The translations under genes were made by a program, and so were the position numbers. From assembly GCF_009870125.1 (NCBI RefSeq), contig NC_046683.1:64991869-65055868 (forward strand): DNA of 64,000 bases. Reading direction: 5' to 3'. Below, in pieces: positions 25,191 through 39,381 of the stretch (position 1 is its first letter; every line of letters begins with the position of its first letter). The notes beneath the pieces were generated by a model. The model was not told where the DNA came from. It saw only the letters and a list, made by a program, of their open reading frames with translations, and did not search any database. Origin of the DNA: Drosophila pseudoobscura. Taxonomy: Eukaryota; Arthropoda; Insecta; Diptera; Drosophilidae.

Positions 25191-28100
25191 AAATTTTAAA
25201 TTTGTATTTCGTTTTTAAAACAGTTATCTTTGCCGTTTGACTATTCAACAACCATGGCCCAGAAAAGTATGCTATGGATAATGGAGGACTCCATACTCCA
25301 CCACAGTACATTCGTCTCTTCCATGCTGCTTCCTCTGTATCTCCCACCGAAAAACCAAGGAACCAGTACCAGTAATCTTAGAGATATGGGTGGCTATCGT
25401 CTAACACTCTTTCTTATATGTACATACATATGTATCCCCGAATAAAAGATCTTGGTTGTTTTATTATTCCAGAAAAAGTATTTGTTTTTTTGTTTTATTT
25501 ATTTGAATGAAGATATATGTTTGTTTGCCATTTTGTTGTTTGTTTTTTGTTTGTTTTACTTGCTCCATAACCTCATATCCTCAGTGTCAGGGTGTGTGTG
25601 TGTCTGTGTGTCGGTCGGGGGGGGGGTGTGGTTTTCTTCATATCTATTTTACTTGAGTACAAACGCCGATTGTTGGATGCTCTTTCTTTCTGTGTGTGTT
25701 CCCCCCTTCGGGGGTTGGAGTTCGGTTCGGTTCGGTTCGTTTCGGTTCGGGGAGGGCTCTTTAGAAAATGATTTTGCATTGAATATATATTCTTTGTATA
25801 TAGTATAATCGTATATGTATATTTCCTTCATTACGGTTTTACGCACTCGCTTACGCATACGTTTTTAATTAAATTGTTTCATATTTGGTTTTTGCGTTTC
25901 TTTATTTTCTGTTTCTTCGAAGTATTTGCATTGAAGTACTGTTGATATTATAGTTTTCTATTACAGTTTCAATTTTTAGAGAATTTTTTATGAGGGGCGG
26001 ACTGGGAGAGAGCTTCTTGCATATGTGTTTAATATATATATATATTAATTTTGGTAATTCGTTCATTGATTTTTCCCTCTATTTACTTTTACGTTAGTAC
26101 ATATGTATGTTTTATCTATCGTCTGCTATGGGTCTGGGGGGCGGGGTAGCGGGGAGGGGAGGGCTTATAACATTTCTCTCTCAACATTTGTTCTGTTATT
26201 TAAATTGAAAAACGTCTGGAGCAAAACACGCATGGAAATCGAAATGGTTTTTTAGGATTTCTCCACTTTAATCTGTTCTTCTGTTGGGTCTTTAGAAAAC
26301 TACAAATGTTACTTTTTTGTTTTATTTTGTTTTGTTCTGTTTGGTTTTGTTCTTAATTTGTTTTCAACTTTAATTTTGTAAAAATTAAAAAATTACGTTT
26401 ATTGAAAATGACTATAAAATATGGAATATTTCGCTAGTTTCTGGTTTTCTTTTCATACGCTTCATACAGATTACGTGTCTATATATATATGTGTATATAT
26501 ATTTATTTGATTTACTATATAGTTTTCATATCTGCCAACTTGTTTTTGTTTTTGTTTTCCGTTTACTATTTATGTATGTGTATATGGTTTTGTTTTTTTT
26601 CGGATTTTGTAGTTTTTTTTTTTGTTTCACTTGTATAATGCTAAAAAATTATATGCCTTTGCTTGGATTCATTTTTGTTTCTTTTCTGAATATTTTGCTA
26701 AAAGGAATTCATTAGTAAGGGCGCTCAATTTCAGTTTATTTGAAGTACTAAACCTTAAATATTGTACATGTACATATGTATGTGTGGGTGTGTGTGTGTG
26801 TGTGTGTGTGTAAAGTGTAGATCTATACAATATACGATCGTATGTGTGTATGTACTATCGCGTCTGCCATTCCGCGGCACAGGCGAAAAAGACAAATTAA
26901 AATGGAAGTGCGGGTGCCGACACGATACGATACGATCGGATCCGATACGATACGACTCCCGCTTTACAGGCTACAATTTCTCAATTTAATGATTCATAAA
27001 ATTCTTTAATTATGTTTAAAAGGTACCAAATGTTGTGAGTGTTTAATATTCTTTAATAACCTTGTCTTTTGCAATGTTTTCTCCTTTCTATGTACTATTT
27101 TATACGGCGACCTAAGCTTTGATCCAATTAGCATGAAATGGAAATCGAGTTCATTTCTCTTTAAGGGGGGACTCGGGGGCTGATGCTAAAAAATTTACTA
27201 TTTAAAACGCGTTTGGTTTACATTCCTTGTTTCGCTAACTACAAACCATACACTGTACAAAAATTGTGCTATGAAAATACTCAAAAAATAATTTAATTTT
27301 TCGCTCTCTCTCTCTCTCTTTCTCTCACTGTCTTTCTACATTTTTCGCTTCTGTTCACAATCAATCAATCCGAAATGAAGAGTATTTCCAACTTCCTTTA
27401 GAAGAGATTCCTCAAATGCGGCCTAGGATTGGATAATGCACTACGCAGGGCTGGATCTACATATTGTATCAAGTGTGTGAGTGTTCTCTATATTTGATTT
27501 AGATTTAGTTTTAGCATTTATTTGAAGCAATTTCTCGTTTTCATGTTTTCGTATTATTTTTCTTTCAAAAATATTCACTGCTTACGTTTTTTTAAATTTC
27601 ATCAATTGTACTACATGTAAATTTCATATAATTATTTATAGGTTTTAGTTTTTTAGTTTTATGCTTGGTATTTTTCGTATAAAAAACACATATTGACCAA
27701 TTTGTTCTTGTTTAGATGTTCAGTAAACGTATTTAGATTTTTAATAAGTTCGAATTCAATACTTTTCCTTTTTCAGAGTCTTTCGTATCGTTTAAGTATT
27801 TCAATATATGTACTAACAGTTTTTTTTTATTCTTTTTCTTTTATATTTTGTGGTTCAGCTAAGTTAAAAGTATTTTATTTACATTTTTATATCAAAAAAG
27901 TCCATACAAGATATATATATAAAAATAAATAAAACACAATTTACGTTATGTCCGTTTATTAATTGCAAAAACGTTATTTTTTTTGTTTTTTGTTTTTTTT
28001 TTGTTTTGTCCTATTTTTTTCTGTTGTATAAATTGTATATATCAAATATTGTTTTATTTTTTATATATTTTTTGTTTTTGTTTTTTTGTCGTACTTTATT

Positions 28101-31100
28101 CATAATATGTATATGTATAAAAAAGAATTAAACAAAGTATAAAAATGTCTCAACGTTAAATCTACCAGGAAACTCTACTAGCAACTACAAAACATACAAA
28201 AATATATATTAAGAATTAGGCATAAAAAATATTCATATACTCGTATATAGGATGCCATATATGACGGCATAACACTAGGATCCATATCAAAAACAACATA
28301 AACATTGATCTATAACAAGATTCTCTATCGAACTAAAAGCTCGGAAATGGGATAAACTAAATGTCTTTGACTAATCATCTTCGCTTCTTGGAATTCGCTC
28401 GAGGGAACAGACCAACAGATCACAAGATCAAAGCTGAAACCCAATACAAAACAACACTGAACCGATTCTTAACTCTATACTATATAGTGCTATAGTGTAC
28501 AAAATAGCACGCTACTCAAGATTTCAGATTCCAGATTCCAGATATCCATTCCCAATTACAGCGAAAAACATTGAGCGGGGTTCCTCTCTCTCTCCTCTCT
28601 CGACTCTTTCTCTCTCTATCGACTTTCGTTTTGGTATATAGTAAAATATTTGTTTGATAAGTTACAGCTTTGATAGCATATTTAAATCGGATTTTTGTTT
28701 CTTTCGTTTTTTTTTTGTAACATTTTAAACAGTTAAAGTATAAGGTATATGTTTATATAAAAGTATAAAAATCTATAAAATATTGAATTTGACTACATTT
28801 AAAAAAAAAAACATCATCATTACACGCAGTTTTTGTTTTTTTCATTACAGCTTACCGATTACCGATTACCGTAACCGTTTCAGTTTCAGTTTTCGCTTCC
28901 GCTTTGTAACAGATTTTGCCTTTTTAAGAGACTAGCATTTCATTACTTTGAAAGTTTTAGAACAACGCATTTGTTTAAATATTTGCACAAAATGTATTAC
29001 ACTACATAGAGCAGGCGCCTGCCGTTATACTCGTCGTATTTGATAATATTTAATTGGTTTACCTTCGATTTCTTTTTTTGTTTTTTGGTTTGTTTGTTTT
29101 TTTTTTGGTGTAGATTCTTTTGCTTTTTTAATACACATTATTTGGTAGTTATTACAAAAAATACAAATTAAAACAAACGAACGCTCAAGTCCTCTAATTA
29201 TGTAGTTTAAAAAATATATACATATATAGTATATATATTATATATGATACATACATACATACATATGTCGTAGTTTAATTGTAATATAAAAATTCTAGAA
29301 AAATTGCTATTAATTTGTTGTTGTTGTTGTTGTTTTAGTTTTCCTTTTCAAACTTGAGTTACAACTTTTGCATGACTTGAATTTTATTTTTGTATTTTTA
29401 TTTGGTTTTAATTTTTGTTGTTTTTTCGTTTTGTAAAGAAAGCGCGAGCAAAAATTTGCTAATAGATTTGACTATCATATAATAATATATATGTATTTAT
29501 GTATATATATCAGATACACATATGCCAATATGCACGTTTAAAAGTCCAAAGCAGCTTGGGCTTTCGTTCCTTCATTCCTCTCGTCCTGTCGTCCTCTCGT
29601 CCTTCCATCCTACCTTCTGGGTTCTTGGTTTGTCTCAAATTTCGAATTCTTGAATTAGTTTCGTAGTACTTTTTGTTGGTAGTATAGAAAAAATATCGTA
29701 TTTCGTATTGTTTCTCCCGTTCTCTTCTCTTCTCTTCACCGTTCCTTTCGTTCCGTTCCGCTCTGTTCCGTTCCGTTCCGTTCCGCACCGTTCCGTTCTG
29801 ATCAACAACTCGTATAAATTACAAAATAAGTTTGCCTGTTTTCCCCCTCAATTTCATTTTTGATAATTATCCACAAGTACTGCACTTATTCTAGATATAC
29901 CATTTGATTGCGCGTCTAGGATACCGTTAAAGGGAAGAGAGAACTTCTTAAGAACATGTTCGTATTGTACAAAAGAGCAAACCAGCAGGCAAACCAATCT
30001 GCATAGTTGAAGTACAGTTTTAGCTTTGGGATCGTTAATATTTAACTACTTCGGTTATACGATTGCACATATCATCATCATCATCATCGTCATCATATCA
30101 TATTATATACATATATATATAAATATATATGCATGTACCTATATAGTTGCGTATAATACGTTTGTTTGAATTCTTGTTTATGAGATAGTATTGCACATAA
30201 GTTGTATATATGTTTAGATTTAGATTCCTTTAGATGTTTTAGCATTTGTTTCTCTATGTCGCAGCGTTTCAATTGCGTTTTCTTTTCATTTTTAGTTTCA
30301 TCTTTATCTTCATCTTCATCTTTCTTCTTCAATCTCCATCGTTATCTTTATCTTCATCATTAATTCTCGTCTTCAGTTACAGATTTGGACTAAACTAATT
30401 TCTCGAATAACAATTAGAGTAATAAAAAAAAGTGTATACAAAAAGTTTCTATATAAAAAGTTTGTCTAATACAAGTATTCATAGGGTTAATAATATATGT
30501 ATGTCATATATCAAAATGGTTTCATACATTGCAGATATATGTATGTACATATATCTTTCATCTAGAAATATTTTCTAGTTTTTCTTGCACCTTCTTGTCG
30601 CTCCTCTCTCTCGCTCTCTCTCTGCAACACGCCCAGCAATCAATCGAAGGGTGTACTCGTACTTATAACAACAAAACAATTCGTAAATAAATAAGGCCAA
30701 GCGTGACATTAAACAATACAACAAAATCATAAATAAATCATAATACTGAACACAAGCAATTTTACTCTCCCTCTCTCTCGCTCTCTTTGGATGGAGAGCA
30801 TCTAGTTATTAATTATTATTATTATAATAGTTTTTATTATTATTATTATTTCGTACAATGCCCAATGGCAAAAATGCAAACAATTTTCAGTTTCAAATTT
30901 GTTTAGTGTTTTGTCTAGAGAATCTAAACGTCTGTGTCGACTAGTGTAAAATTGTAGATGAGCCTATATGATAGGGTCGGTCGGGGTCTTTTTCAAAGAG
31001 TTGCATTAATACAGGGTCCTTGCATATGTGGGACAAGGGACAAGTGTGCGAAAATCGTAGTGTGCACTCTCCACCTGGTAGTAGCTGTCACAAGTGTTTC

Positions 31101-32766
31101 TCGGGTGTTCCTATGTATTCCTCGTACGATTTTCGCACAACTACAATATTTCAAATGCCATTATGATGCAGCACAATCAACAAGTTCAAGTTCAAGTTCA
31201 AGTTAAGTGGAGGCTATATGGTGTTCTTTCACCAACTGGGCTGGGCATCCGGCTCTCGGCTGTCGGTTGCAATCGGTTAAAATCTATGACTTGAATTCAT
31301 GAACATTCATAAGAGATAGTGTGAAATAGTGTAATCGAGTTATTAAGTATGAATAGTGTATTATTAGTGTAGGTCAAAAATCGATACGCAGATGTTATCG
31401 AGTATCAGACTTCAGCTCTAAAGCCAAGCTGGGATATATTTTTGGTTGCCAGTTACCCAATGCCAATGCCAATGTAGTCACTAACGCCTACGATCAAATG
31501 TGTGATGGTGTAGGATTGAGTGCATATAATCGAATTTAAAGTTGGAAAATATCAAGGATATTGAATTGTGTATGATTATGCAAGCGAAACAGCTATAGGA
31601 GATAGCGCTGAATTAATTGTCCTCCACACAGGGCCGGGGTCCGCTTTCGGTTGCCCGGCTAATTGATGGGTAGTGTTATCGAAAGTGTAATGTTTTTTTG
31701 GTTTTTGGTTGTCAAAGTGCTGCCAAAGTGTTTCCAAAGTGTTGCCAAAGTAAGGATTTATAGGTGTTATAAGTGTTGATGAGAATGGAAGAAACTCCTA
31801 ATTACATCATTCAGGTGTTGGTGCAGCATTTTTTTTGCTCATATTTTCTGTCTAAAGTTAGGAACTTTTCGGAAGATTCTCTGACCCAACCATGCTCAAT
31901 TATCATTCTTGGACTAGCCTCGATTGGCATACAGAAGATGGCCTCTTAGGTGGTGGTTTAGGATAACATTATCTACGAGGGGTACACATATATCATATCA
32001 TATGCCTTATGCGAGGATTTTTTGGCTGGCTAAAGGAAGTATCTTGAACATACCCTTTGCATTTTTTTGGTTGTGTTTTTGGTGGTCTTTTGTGAGATAA
32101 AATGGCAAACTCTAATGGATTCACCGATTGTAAAAAATAATGTACAAAAAATACTGCGTAGGCGTCTATCAAAATGAAAAACTAAAATTCCATACAGATA
32201 CTATAAAATGAGAGAGAGTTAAAAAAAAAAAAAAATACATATAGCCGATCGCTAAATAAATTAAAACTAAAGCTATGTAGGCGAGTGTTACAAGAAATCA
32301 TTTCTAGACTCTGGCGGCTGTTGCAGTTGCAGTTGCAGTTGCAGTTGCAGGACTGCCTCGTCTCCTACTGCTAGGCCGATACTAGCCTAGTGGTTGCTTT
32401 CTCATTTCTCATTTGTTTTCTGTCTCGAGTTCGCAGTCGAGTCTCGTCGTCGCGACTGACAAATGTCTTTTGCGTGTGGGAGTGTGTGTCCACGTGTCTG
32501 TGTCTCGTGTGGTGTCTTATATGCTAGTTTACGAATTTTTCCTGCCATTGCTCCTGTGCTTGCATCGGCTCCGCTACAGATGCCATGGCGTATGCATATG
32601 CTGATGCTGATGCTGATGTGGATGTGGATGCTGCTCCTGACTCTAGTGTTGCTGTTGGTATTTTCGTTATGGGTCTGGGCACTGCCAGCGCTGCGTCCAA
32701 CAGGCGGTGTCTCTGCTCTCTCTGTTGGCGTCTCTCGTCGTGCAGCGCGGCCTACCAGCGCCGCCG
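25191..32766. other. AT-rich noncoding block between TEX2-like gene and orb2
   Basis: About 7.5 kb without a supportable coding exon. It is dominated by T-rich runs on the plus strand, TATATA stretches and microsatellites: TG runs near 25590-25615 and 26784-26812, GGTTC repeats near 25722-25750, CTCT near 27304-27325, TTG near 29318-29334, ATC near 30070-30095, TTA near 30815-30850, AAGTTC near 31183-31205 and TTGCAG near 32320-32348. Both flanking genes are on the minus strand. The block should therefore contain the long 3' untranslated region of orb2 and the upstream exon(s) of the TEX2-like gene. Neither can be delimited by eye. Confidence 0.6.
31045..31139. repeat. 15-bp perfect inverted repeat, 65-bp loop
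   Basis: TGTGCGAAAATCGTA at 31045-31059 is matched by its exact reverse complement at 31125-31139. Pairing does not obviously extend beyond the 15 bp on either side. It lies in the region expected to be downstream (3' UTR or flank) of orb2. Confidence 0.7.
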
Positions 32767-35700
32767 TTAACACCAGCGAAAAGGCACGGCACGGGGCCGG
32801 TCGGCGCCCTCCTTGACCAGAGGCTTGTGATACTCCCTGCCAGGACGCGAGTGGATCACGGCCCAGCAGTGCTCGCAATAGTACTGCAAGCAGGTCACGT
32901 TGGCGCAAAAGAAGGGCGCGAACTTGCCGCCGCAGCGCTGGCCCTCGCACTCGTCGCACATCTGGTCGTCGAGGACATAGGGCTTGACCTCCACCCGCTT
33001 GTCGATATCACCATGCTGCAGCTGGACGAAGCGTGCCGAGATGGCGGCTATGTAGCTCTGTTGATTGGAGAAGGCCACGCGGCCGGCGCCCTTCGGGTAC
33101 TTGAGCTCGGGATCGGTGTCGATTCCGGCGTAGCACACACCTCCGTAAAGACGGTCCATGATCATGGCCAGCTCGAAGGCTTTCAGGGGCCGAGGCACGC
33201 CGCCCACAAACACCGTCTTGCGAGGGTCCAGCGACATGGTAGCGTCCAGCACGTAGTCTGCATCAGCCAGGCGCCAGGGCCGAATCTGCACGGCCTTGTC
33301 CTTGATGGTGGGCGAGGAGACGCACAAGTAGAGCTTGTCCTCGTCCGTGATGCACGAGTCGATCAGCTGCTGCACACTGCTCTCGTCCTGGAAGAGCAGG
33401 AAGGCGTAGCCCTTGGGTGGAAAGTACGACTTGGACTCGGCCTTGTGCGGCCAGTCGACGACCAGCGGTCCGAAGCGCCGGAACGATGTGGTTATCTCGT
33501 CCTCGTCAATGTCTGGGGGCAGACCGCCCACGAATACCTTCCGCGAGAAGCGGGCCGTGCTATCCCCGGCCCCCTGGCCCCCGTTGCCACCCTGGATGGG
33601 CGAGTGGGGCGAGTGCGGAGAGTGGCGCGATGGTGAGCCCATCTTGAGGGCATTCAGATAGGCCGACGGATCGTTGGAGTTGGCCGCTATGGCAATGGCA
33701 TCTGCCTCGCTCAGGTGCTTGGGCCCCCCCAGCACTCGCATTCTGTCCTGCAGCAGGGCCAGATTGTTGTCCCCGTTGTTGCCCAGCGACATGTTGCGCA
33801 TATACTCGGTCAGCGTGTTATCCATGCCGCCGCCCCCGCCGCCGCCGCCCCCGCCATGGTGCATCTGTCCATTGGATGGCATCATGTTGCCATAGCTGTT
33901 GCCCAAGTATGGGGCATCTCCGCCACCAGTGGCGCCGGCCGTGGGCATGCCACCGCTACCATTTCCACCGAGACCACCATTGCCGATGGACAGAGTCGGT
34001 ATGTTCATGTGCCCGCCACCGGACATGCCACCGTCCATCATATGCGATCCAGATCCTCCGTAGATGGCCGTCGGGGAGGTGCCCTTGATGGGGAAGGATA
34101 TGCTGCGTCTGTACTTGGGCGACACGCCCGACATCTGGAGGGGAATGGGCGAGATTCCACCGCTGCTGCATCCCGCCTGTGAGCCATTGTAGGGCGATCC
34201 GCCGCCGCCACCGCCACCGCCTCCGCCGTTGCCTCCACCTGGGGACGAGGGACTGTGGGCTCCTCCATCCCGCAGCTGCTGCTGCTGCTGCTGATGATGA
34301 TGATGCAGTGCACTCAGATTCGGAGATAGCTGCTGCTGGTGCAGTTGCTGCTGCTGCTGCTGTTGCTGCTGGTGGAGGTGCTGCTGCTGGGGCGGCGGCT
34401 TGCTGAGATTTAGATTGGGCGGCAGGCCGCTACAACTGCAGGGAAGGACAACAAAGATGAAGAGAGGCTTTTACAACATTGGCAATTTGAATGGATGATG
34501 ATTGTGGATTTTGTCTGTGATTCGGTTTCGGTTTCAGATTCGGATTCGTATTCGGACATCCGATTCGGATACTACTATGTTTTTGCATTATAAAAAGGAG
34601 CAATTGGTCAAAGATTTGCTTCGGTTTTATTTGTTGTTGTTTGGTTAAATACTAAAATGTACAAAAATAATAATGCATTTGTATGTGTGTGTGGGTGTGG
34701 GGGTGGGGGTGGGGGTGTGTGTGTGTGTGTGCTTAACCCATTGCCGCCCAGCGTTACAAAAAAATAATAACGCAAATATTCGAAAGAAATTTTTGATCAG
34801 CTGATAAGATATTTCGTCTTGCGGGGCTGGACTTCTTGGAAGGCTACAAATAGATATGCAGATATCGCTGATACTTCACACGCATACACTCGAGAAACGA
34901 TGAATATTTACATTATTCTTGGGGGTTTATCTATGTACATATCTACATGCAATGTCTCTGAAAGCTATGCAGGAATAGATTACTGTAATCTTCGATAGGG
35001 ATTGCTAAAACTATAGTGCATAGAAACCATCCAATGGTAATAGCTGTACCTATGCGACTAGGCTCTTCTCTGATAGATCATTCTAAGCCAATACTAATCC
35101 TCAAACAAATCTTGAATTGCTCCTTTTTTTTTGGTATTTCTTTATAGGCTCGTAATTATTTATTATATTTTTATAGATTTCTCTCAGATCTGTTGTTGTT
35201 GTTGTTGGCGGTTGTGGTGTAGGATTGCTGTTGCTGTGGTAAATGGTGTGGATGGTGGTTTTTGGTGGCGGTGGCGGTGGGTGGCAGTGGTGGTGGTATT
35301 TTTCTTTAGTTTTTTTTTTTGGTGGTGACTTGGTTTGTTTTGCTAGAGATCCAATCAGAATGAAAATTTAAATTACGCTGGCTTTATTTATTTTTGTATA
35401 TTTGGCGATTTAGAAGGCAGCTCGTTATGGGGCTTATTTTTAATTGTTTTTTGTTTTGTTTTTTGTTGTTAGTTCTTGTTTGGCACTGTGCTTGTTTGGT
35501 TTCCTTTCGTTTAGGGGATTTTTCAACACTTTCTTGACTGCTGCTGCACTGACACTGGTTTAATGGTTAGTTCTCGAAGGAAACGGCCCAGAAAAACAAA
35601 CGAAACCGATACAGATACAGATACAGAGATAGAGATAGAGAGAGAGAGGGAGAGAGAGAGAGAGAAGACAACAAAAGAAATCATATGCCGACGCGTAAAG

Positions 35701-37310
35701 TGGTGGTGGCACAGTGGGCGGCAAGGGGTTAATAAATATCAAATACATATGTAAATATGTATGTATGATAATAGAAAACTAAACTAGTTCAAATCGTTAT
35801 GTTGTTGCTGTTGCTGTTGCTGCTGTTGGTGTAATTTTGTGGGCTATTTGTTGGTGTATTGGCACTATCATGCTAATTGATTGAACAACAACAAAAACAA
35901 TACAAAAACTCACTGCATGTCAAACTGTGAGGCCAAGACGCGAGAAGAGACATGAATTTGCATGGAAACTTTTCATTTAAAAATTACAAACACGTTGCCA
36001 CGCAGATGAGAGGATGGGGCAAGGGTTTTGACTGTTGCTACTTCTGGTGGCTGCTTGCCATGCCGTTCATGCTGTTCATGCCGTTCATGATGATGATCAT
36101 GTTGATGATGAAATGTGTGTGTAACAAACATGTTGGAACGTGTACAAGTGTAAATAGATAAAAAAGCAACCAGCAACCAGCAAACAGAGGGGGAAAATGG
36201 TGGATGGAGCTGTGATGGCAGCAATGCTACCCACCGATGGTGGTGGCTGGTGGCTGGTGGATGGTGGGCTGGTGTGGTGTGGTTTCGTCTGGCTATGCTT
36301 TTGATAAGAGTCGCCCCCTCAGGTAACAAGAGCAACAACAGCAACAGTAACGACAACAACCCTGACAAGAGGCTGGCGATAACGACAGCGGCGTCGGCGA
36401 CGGCGACGGCGACGACTGTCGACAGTCGACAGTGTTGAAAAATGCAATTATAGAATGCAATTAGCTCTAGAAACTTAATTAAAAAGGTAACGGAAATGAA
36501 TCCAGAGAAAGAGAGCGAGACGGGGGAAAATGGGAAACGGGAAAAAAGGAACATGAACGAACATGACAACTGCCACAGGAGCTTAGGGGTTGGAGCCGGG
36601 AGCAGCGTATACAAAAAAACAGAAAAACAAGAAAGAAAAAAATAGTTAAATCTGATTGACACGAGAAATTGAAAATCCGACAGCAAAAAGTCTTTAAGAA
36701 TACATCTAGCACACTCGTACTCACTCTCGTACTCGCACTCGCACTCACTCTCGTACTTGTACTTGTATCTACCGTACCACACGGCACATGGAAATCAATA
36801 AAGCGAATCAGGCGCAATGACGTCAAACGATGGGAGGAGAAGAGGCCGCTCAGCCAGACTAAAGCTCAGGTAGCACCAGCAACAGAAACAGAACCACAAC
36901 CACAACCACAACCAGAGCCAGAAATCAAACAGAGCTCTAGACTTGCAGATTTTAATATTTAAAATGAGAAATGGAGAGAAGCCACAAATGAAAATGGAAA
37001 TGGAAATGGAAAGGGGGGAAAGGGGAAGCACACTCACAGAAACAAAGCATGGGCGAGACGATGGGCACGTGACGTGACGTTGATGGGACATGCCCCACAC
37101 CCACTAAAGGGAACCACCGCCCACACGGCCAGACGGGGAGGCACTTGAGCTGAAAGTTGCAGACGGACTTGGGCACGGGGCAGGGGGGTGGGGAAATGTT
37201 GCATGTTTGTAGGCAGCATAAACAAAGCAGGCTGCACTCCACAGATGCTCCACGTAGAACACAACTACAAATGCAGTTCTCGGTGACAAAGCAACAAAAG
37301 CAGTCTAGGC

Positions 37311-37350
<40 letters not shown>

Positions 37351-39381
37351 GCTGGAAAGCAGGCAAGTTTACGGCCATTGGCAGCCGAGGCAACGCCGCC
37401 GAGAACGCATTAAAAATGCACAAGTGGTGCAGGACTCGTACATACAAAAAAATAAAAGTAAAAAATCAAAGTCACAAAACTGCAGTAAAGTCATTTTTTA
37501 GGTCCAACAACCAACGGTCAACGAACTTCGGGAGAAACATAAAAAACACTACAGATTGAATGTGGCGGAAGGAAATGCACGAATCGGGGTTTGGGGTTTG
37601 GGGATCGGGGATCAATAAAAGCCAAAATACAGCTTAACATAACCTCCTATCACGAGGAAGCCTTTCGGTTGTTGACCAACACTCTTGGTTAGAGGTACTC
37701 CAGCAGATGCCGTTGATATACCAGCTTCTTCTCCCTGCATTGGGCGGCACGAATCACATCGGCAGCAGTTACTGGAATACCACTATTGCATACATATTTG
37801 TGTATGCCGTATGTACGAGTATTAATGCATGCAATTTCTATAGATGTGTATGTGTGTGTGTGTGGCAACAACAAACAACAACAACGATTATGTTAGGGCG
37901 TTTTCAACTATACTTTTTTGTTTTCTTTTTTTTGGTTAGTGTACATTTAAGTCCCCGAATACCCCGAAAAAAAGGATAGTGTTGTAAAATGTAAGCTTGT
38001 CATGTGGGGAAGCACTCACCTTTTGCGATTGAAGAAGCCACCGCCTTGCATGTAGTTATTGCGCAGATTTACTTCTTCGTTCTGTGGTGCGATGATCGAT
38101 CCAATGCGGCGACAGGAAAGCGTTCAGAAGGAATGAAAAGAAAGGAGAGGAAGGGAAGAGAAGAGAAGATAACATTTTGCAACAATGAGTAATATTGCCA
38201 AATGATTTTGCAACGAGCACATCTGTTGCAAGTTTTTGGCAACGTTTGCAGCGGTCAAATATTTACGCGGACCCGGTCCCGCAAAAATAGACACAATTTG
38301 AATGACAAACACACACGAGCGGGAGCCAGAGCGGGAGCCCGAGACCGAGCCCGAGCGCACGCTCTCTGCCAACAACAACAACAGAGCGCGCAAGGGAAAA
38401 ACTAAATTTTCTGCTCTTTAAAAAGTGAAACCATTACAGTGGCAGTGTTGAAGAGCGGCAGAGTGGCAGAGGCGTATCAGGGAATAAGTGTACTACTAAT
38501 TTGGGCAAGCAAATGCTAATTGGCAACTGCCGCACCGCACTGTACCGCACTATGCCGCACCGTCTCGACAGACGAATAAACGAATGAAGGAATGAACGAT
38601 CGCTGTGGCGCGTTCTGTATAATTTATGTATAATTGCGATAAATCGGTTCTACGACAAACGCAACGAAATGAATCATAATTTGGGGCTTTGGATTCGGTG
38701 ATAACAAACGACGGAGCCGAAAACGTAAACAAGAATGAAAGGCACTGTTCTGGGGGGGATGGCGAATGTTTAGATACCCTGTTTTGTATTTAGCAACTTA
38801 TAAGAGGACCTTTCTGTTTTGGTTCTGTGGGTTCTGTGACAGGGCAGGGCATTTACTTATGGATACTCACGCTAAAGAGAGCCGCCTGCATCTGTTGGTG
38901 CGAGGGGCTGCTGGAGAGGGAGTCGCACGTCATCCCGGCGGCATTGAGGCCCATCCCGTTGTTCTTCATGCCCAGCAGCGTGGGCGAGGCATCGCCGCCG
39001 CCACTGGCCCCACCGCTGGGACTGTGCTTGTTCTGGTGGAATGACTGTAGGATGTCATCCAGCGACTCGTCGTTGGCATTGAAGCGCACTGTGATCGGCG
39101 TGCTGCTGTTGCTCAGGCCGGGCGGCGACTTGGATGATGATGCTGTCGTCATGCCGCCACACGCTGCGTTCGAGGATGTGGGCGATGTGGCTGCGGATGC
39201 TGACGCGGATGTCGATCCGGACAGGTTGCTGTTGCTGCCACTGGCACTGCTTGTGGCGCTGCTGGCTGTGGGGGGGGTGTGGAGAAGGGGCAGGGAGGAG
39301 AAACCAGGTCTGCTGTTAGCTGTTTGTCATCCGTCACACTTTCTGGCTTCCCTTACCCTTTGGTAACTTGAGCGAGTCCAT
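32767..39381 (-). CDS. orb2: Orb2, CPEB2-4-type translational regulator
   Basis: Cytoplasmic RNA-binding protein that binds 3' UTR elements and controls translation; the fly protein is known for roles in long-term memory and spermatogenesis. Coding exons 39381-39357, 39265-38871, 38081-38020 and 34435-32767 join in phase to 716 residues, starting MDSLKLPK as in the long (B-type) isoform. Residues about 177-217 are a Gln/His-rich prion-like stretch. Glycine-rich spacers follow (one runs from GGGNGG near 34210-34240, another lies near 33830-33860). Then come RRM1 (from KVFVGGLPPD, about residue 460), RRM2 (from KTVFVGGVPRP, about 568) and the cysteine-rich ZZ-type zinc domain (from CDECEGQRC, about 654), ending PFRWC. 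The last intron is about 3.6 kb. The short A-type isoform should have its own tiny first exon in that intron; I searched 34436-38019 and did not find a convincing one. The 5' untranslated exons probably lie towards 42.6-43 kb. Confidence 0.96.
34436..38019 (-). other. orb2: Large last intron of orb2
   Basis: Intron between coding exons 38020-38081 and 32767-34435 (donor GTGAGT at 38014-38019, acceptor CAG at 34436-34438). It contains GT/GGGTGG microsatellites near 34685-34730, GTT and GGTGG repeats near 35185-35320, AGAGAG near 35625-35665, CTCGTACTCGCACTC-like repeats near 36715-36765 and AGAGCCAGAACC repeats near 37310-37350. Several minus-strand frames here (for example 35973-36782) translate these repeats and have no domain. 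An alternative promoter and first exon for the short isoform is expected but was not located. Confidence 0.7.

Noticed and set aside
32707-33636. 309-codon plus-strand frame opposite orb2
   Set aside because: Antisense of the RRM-coding exon; valine/leucine-rich shadow translation without domains.
35973-36782. 269-codon minus-strand frame in the orb2 intron
   Set aside because: Made of translated simple repeats and hydrophobic runs; no splice link in phase and no domain.
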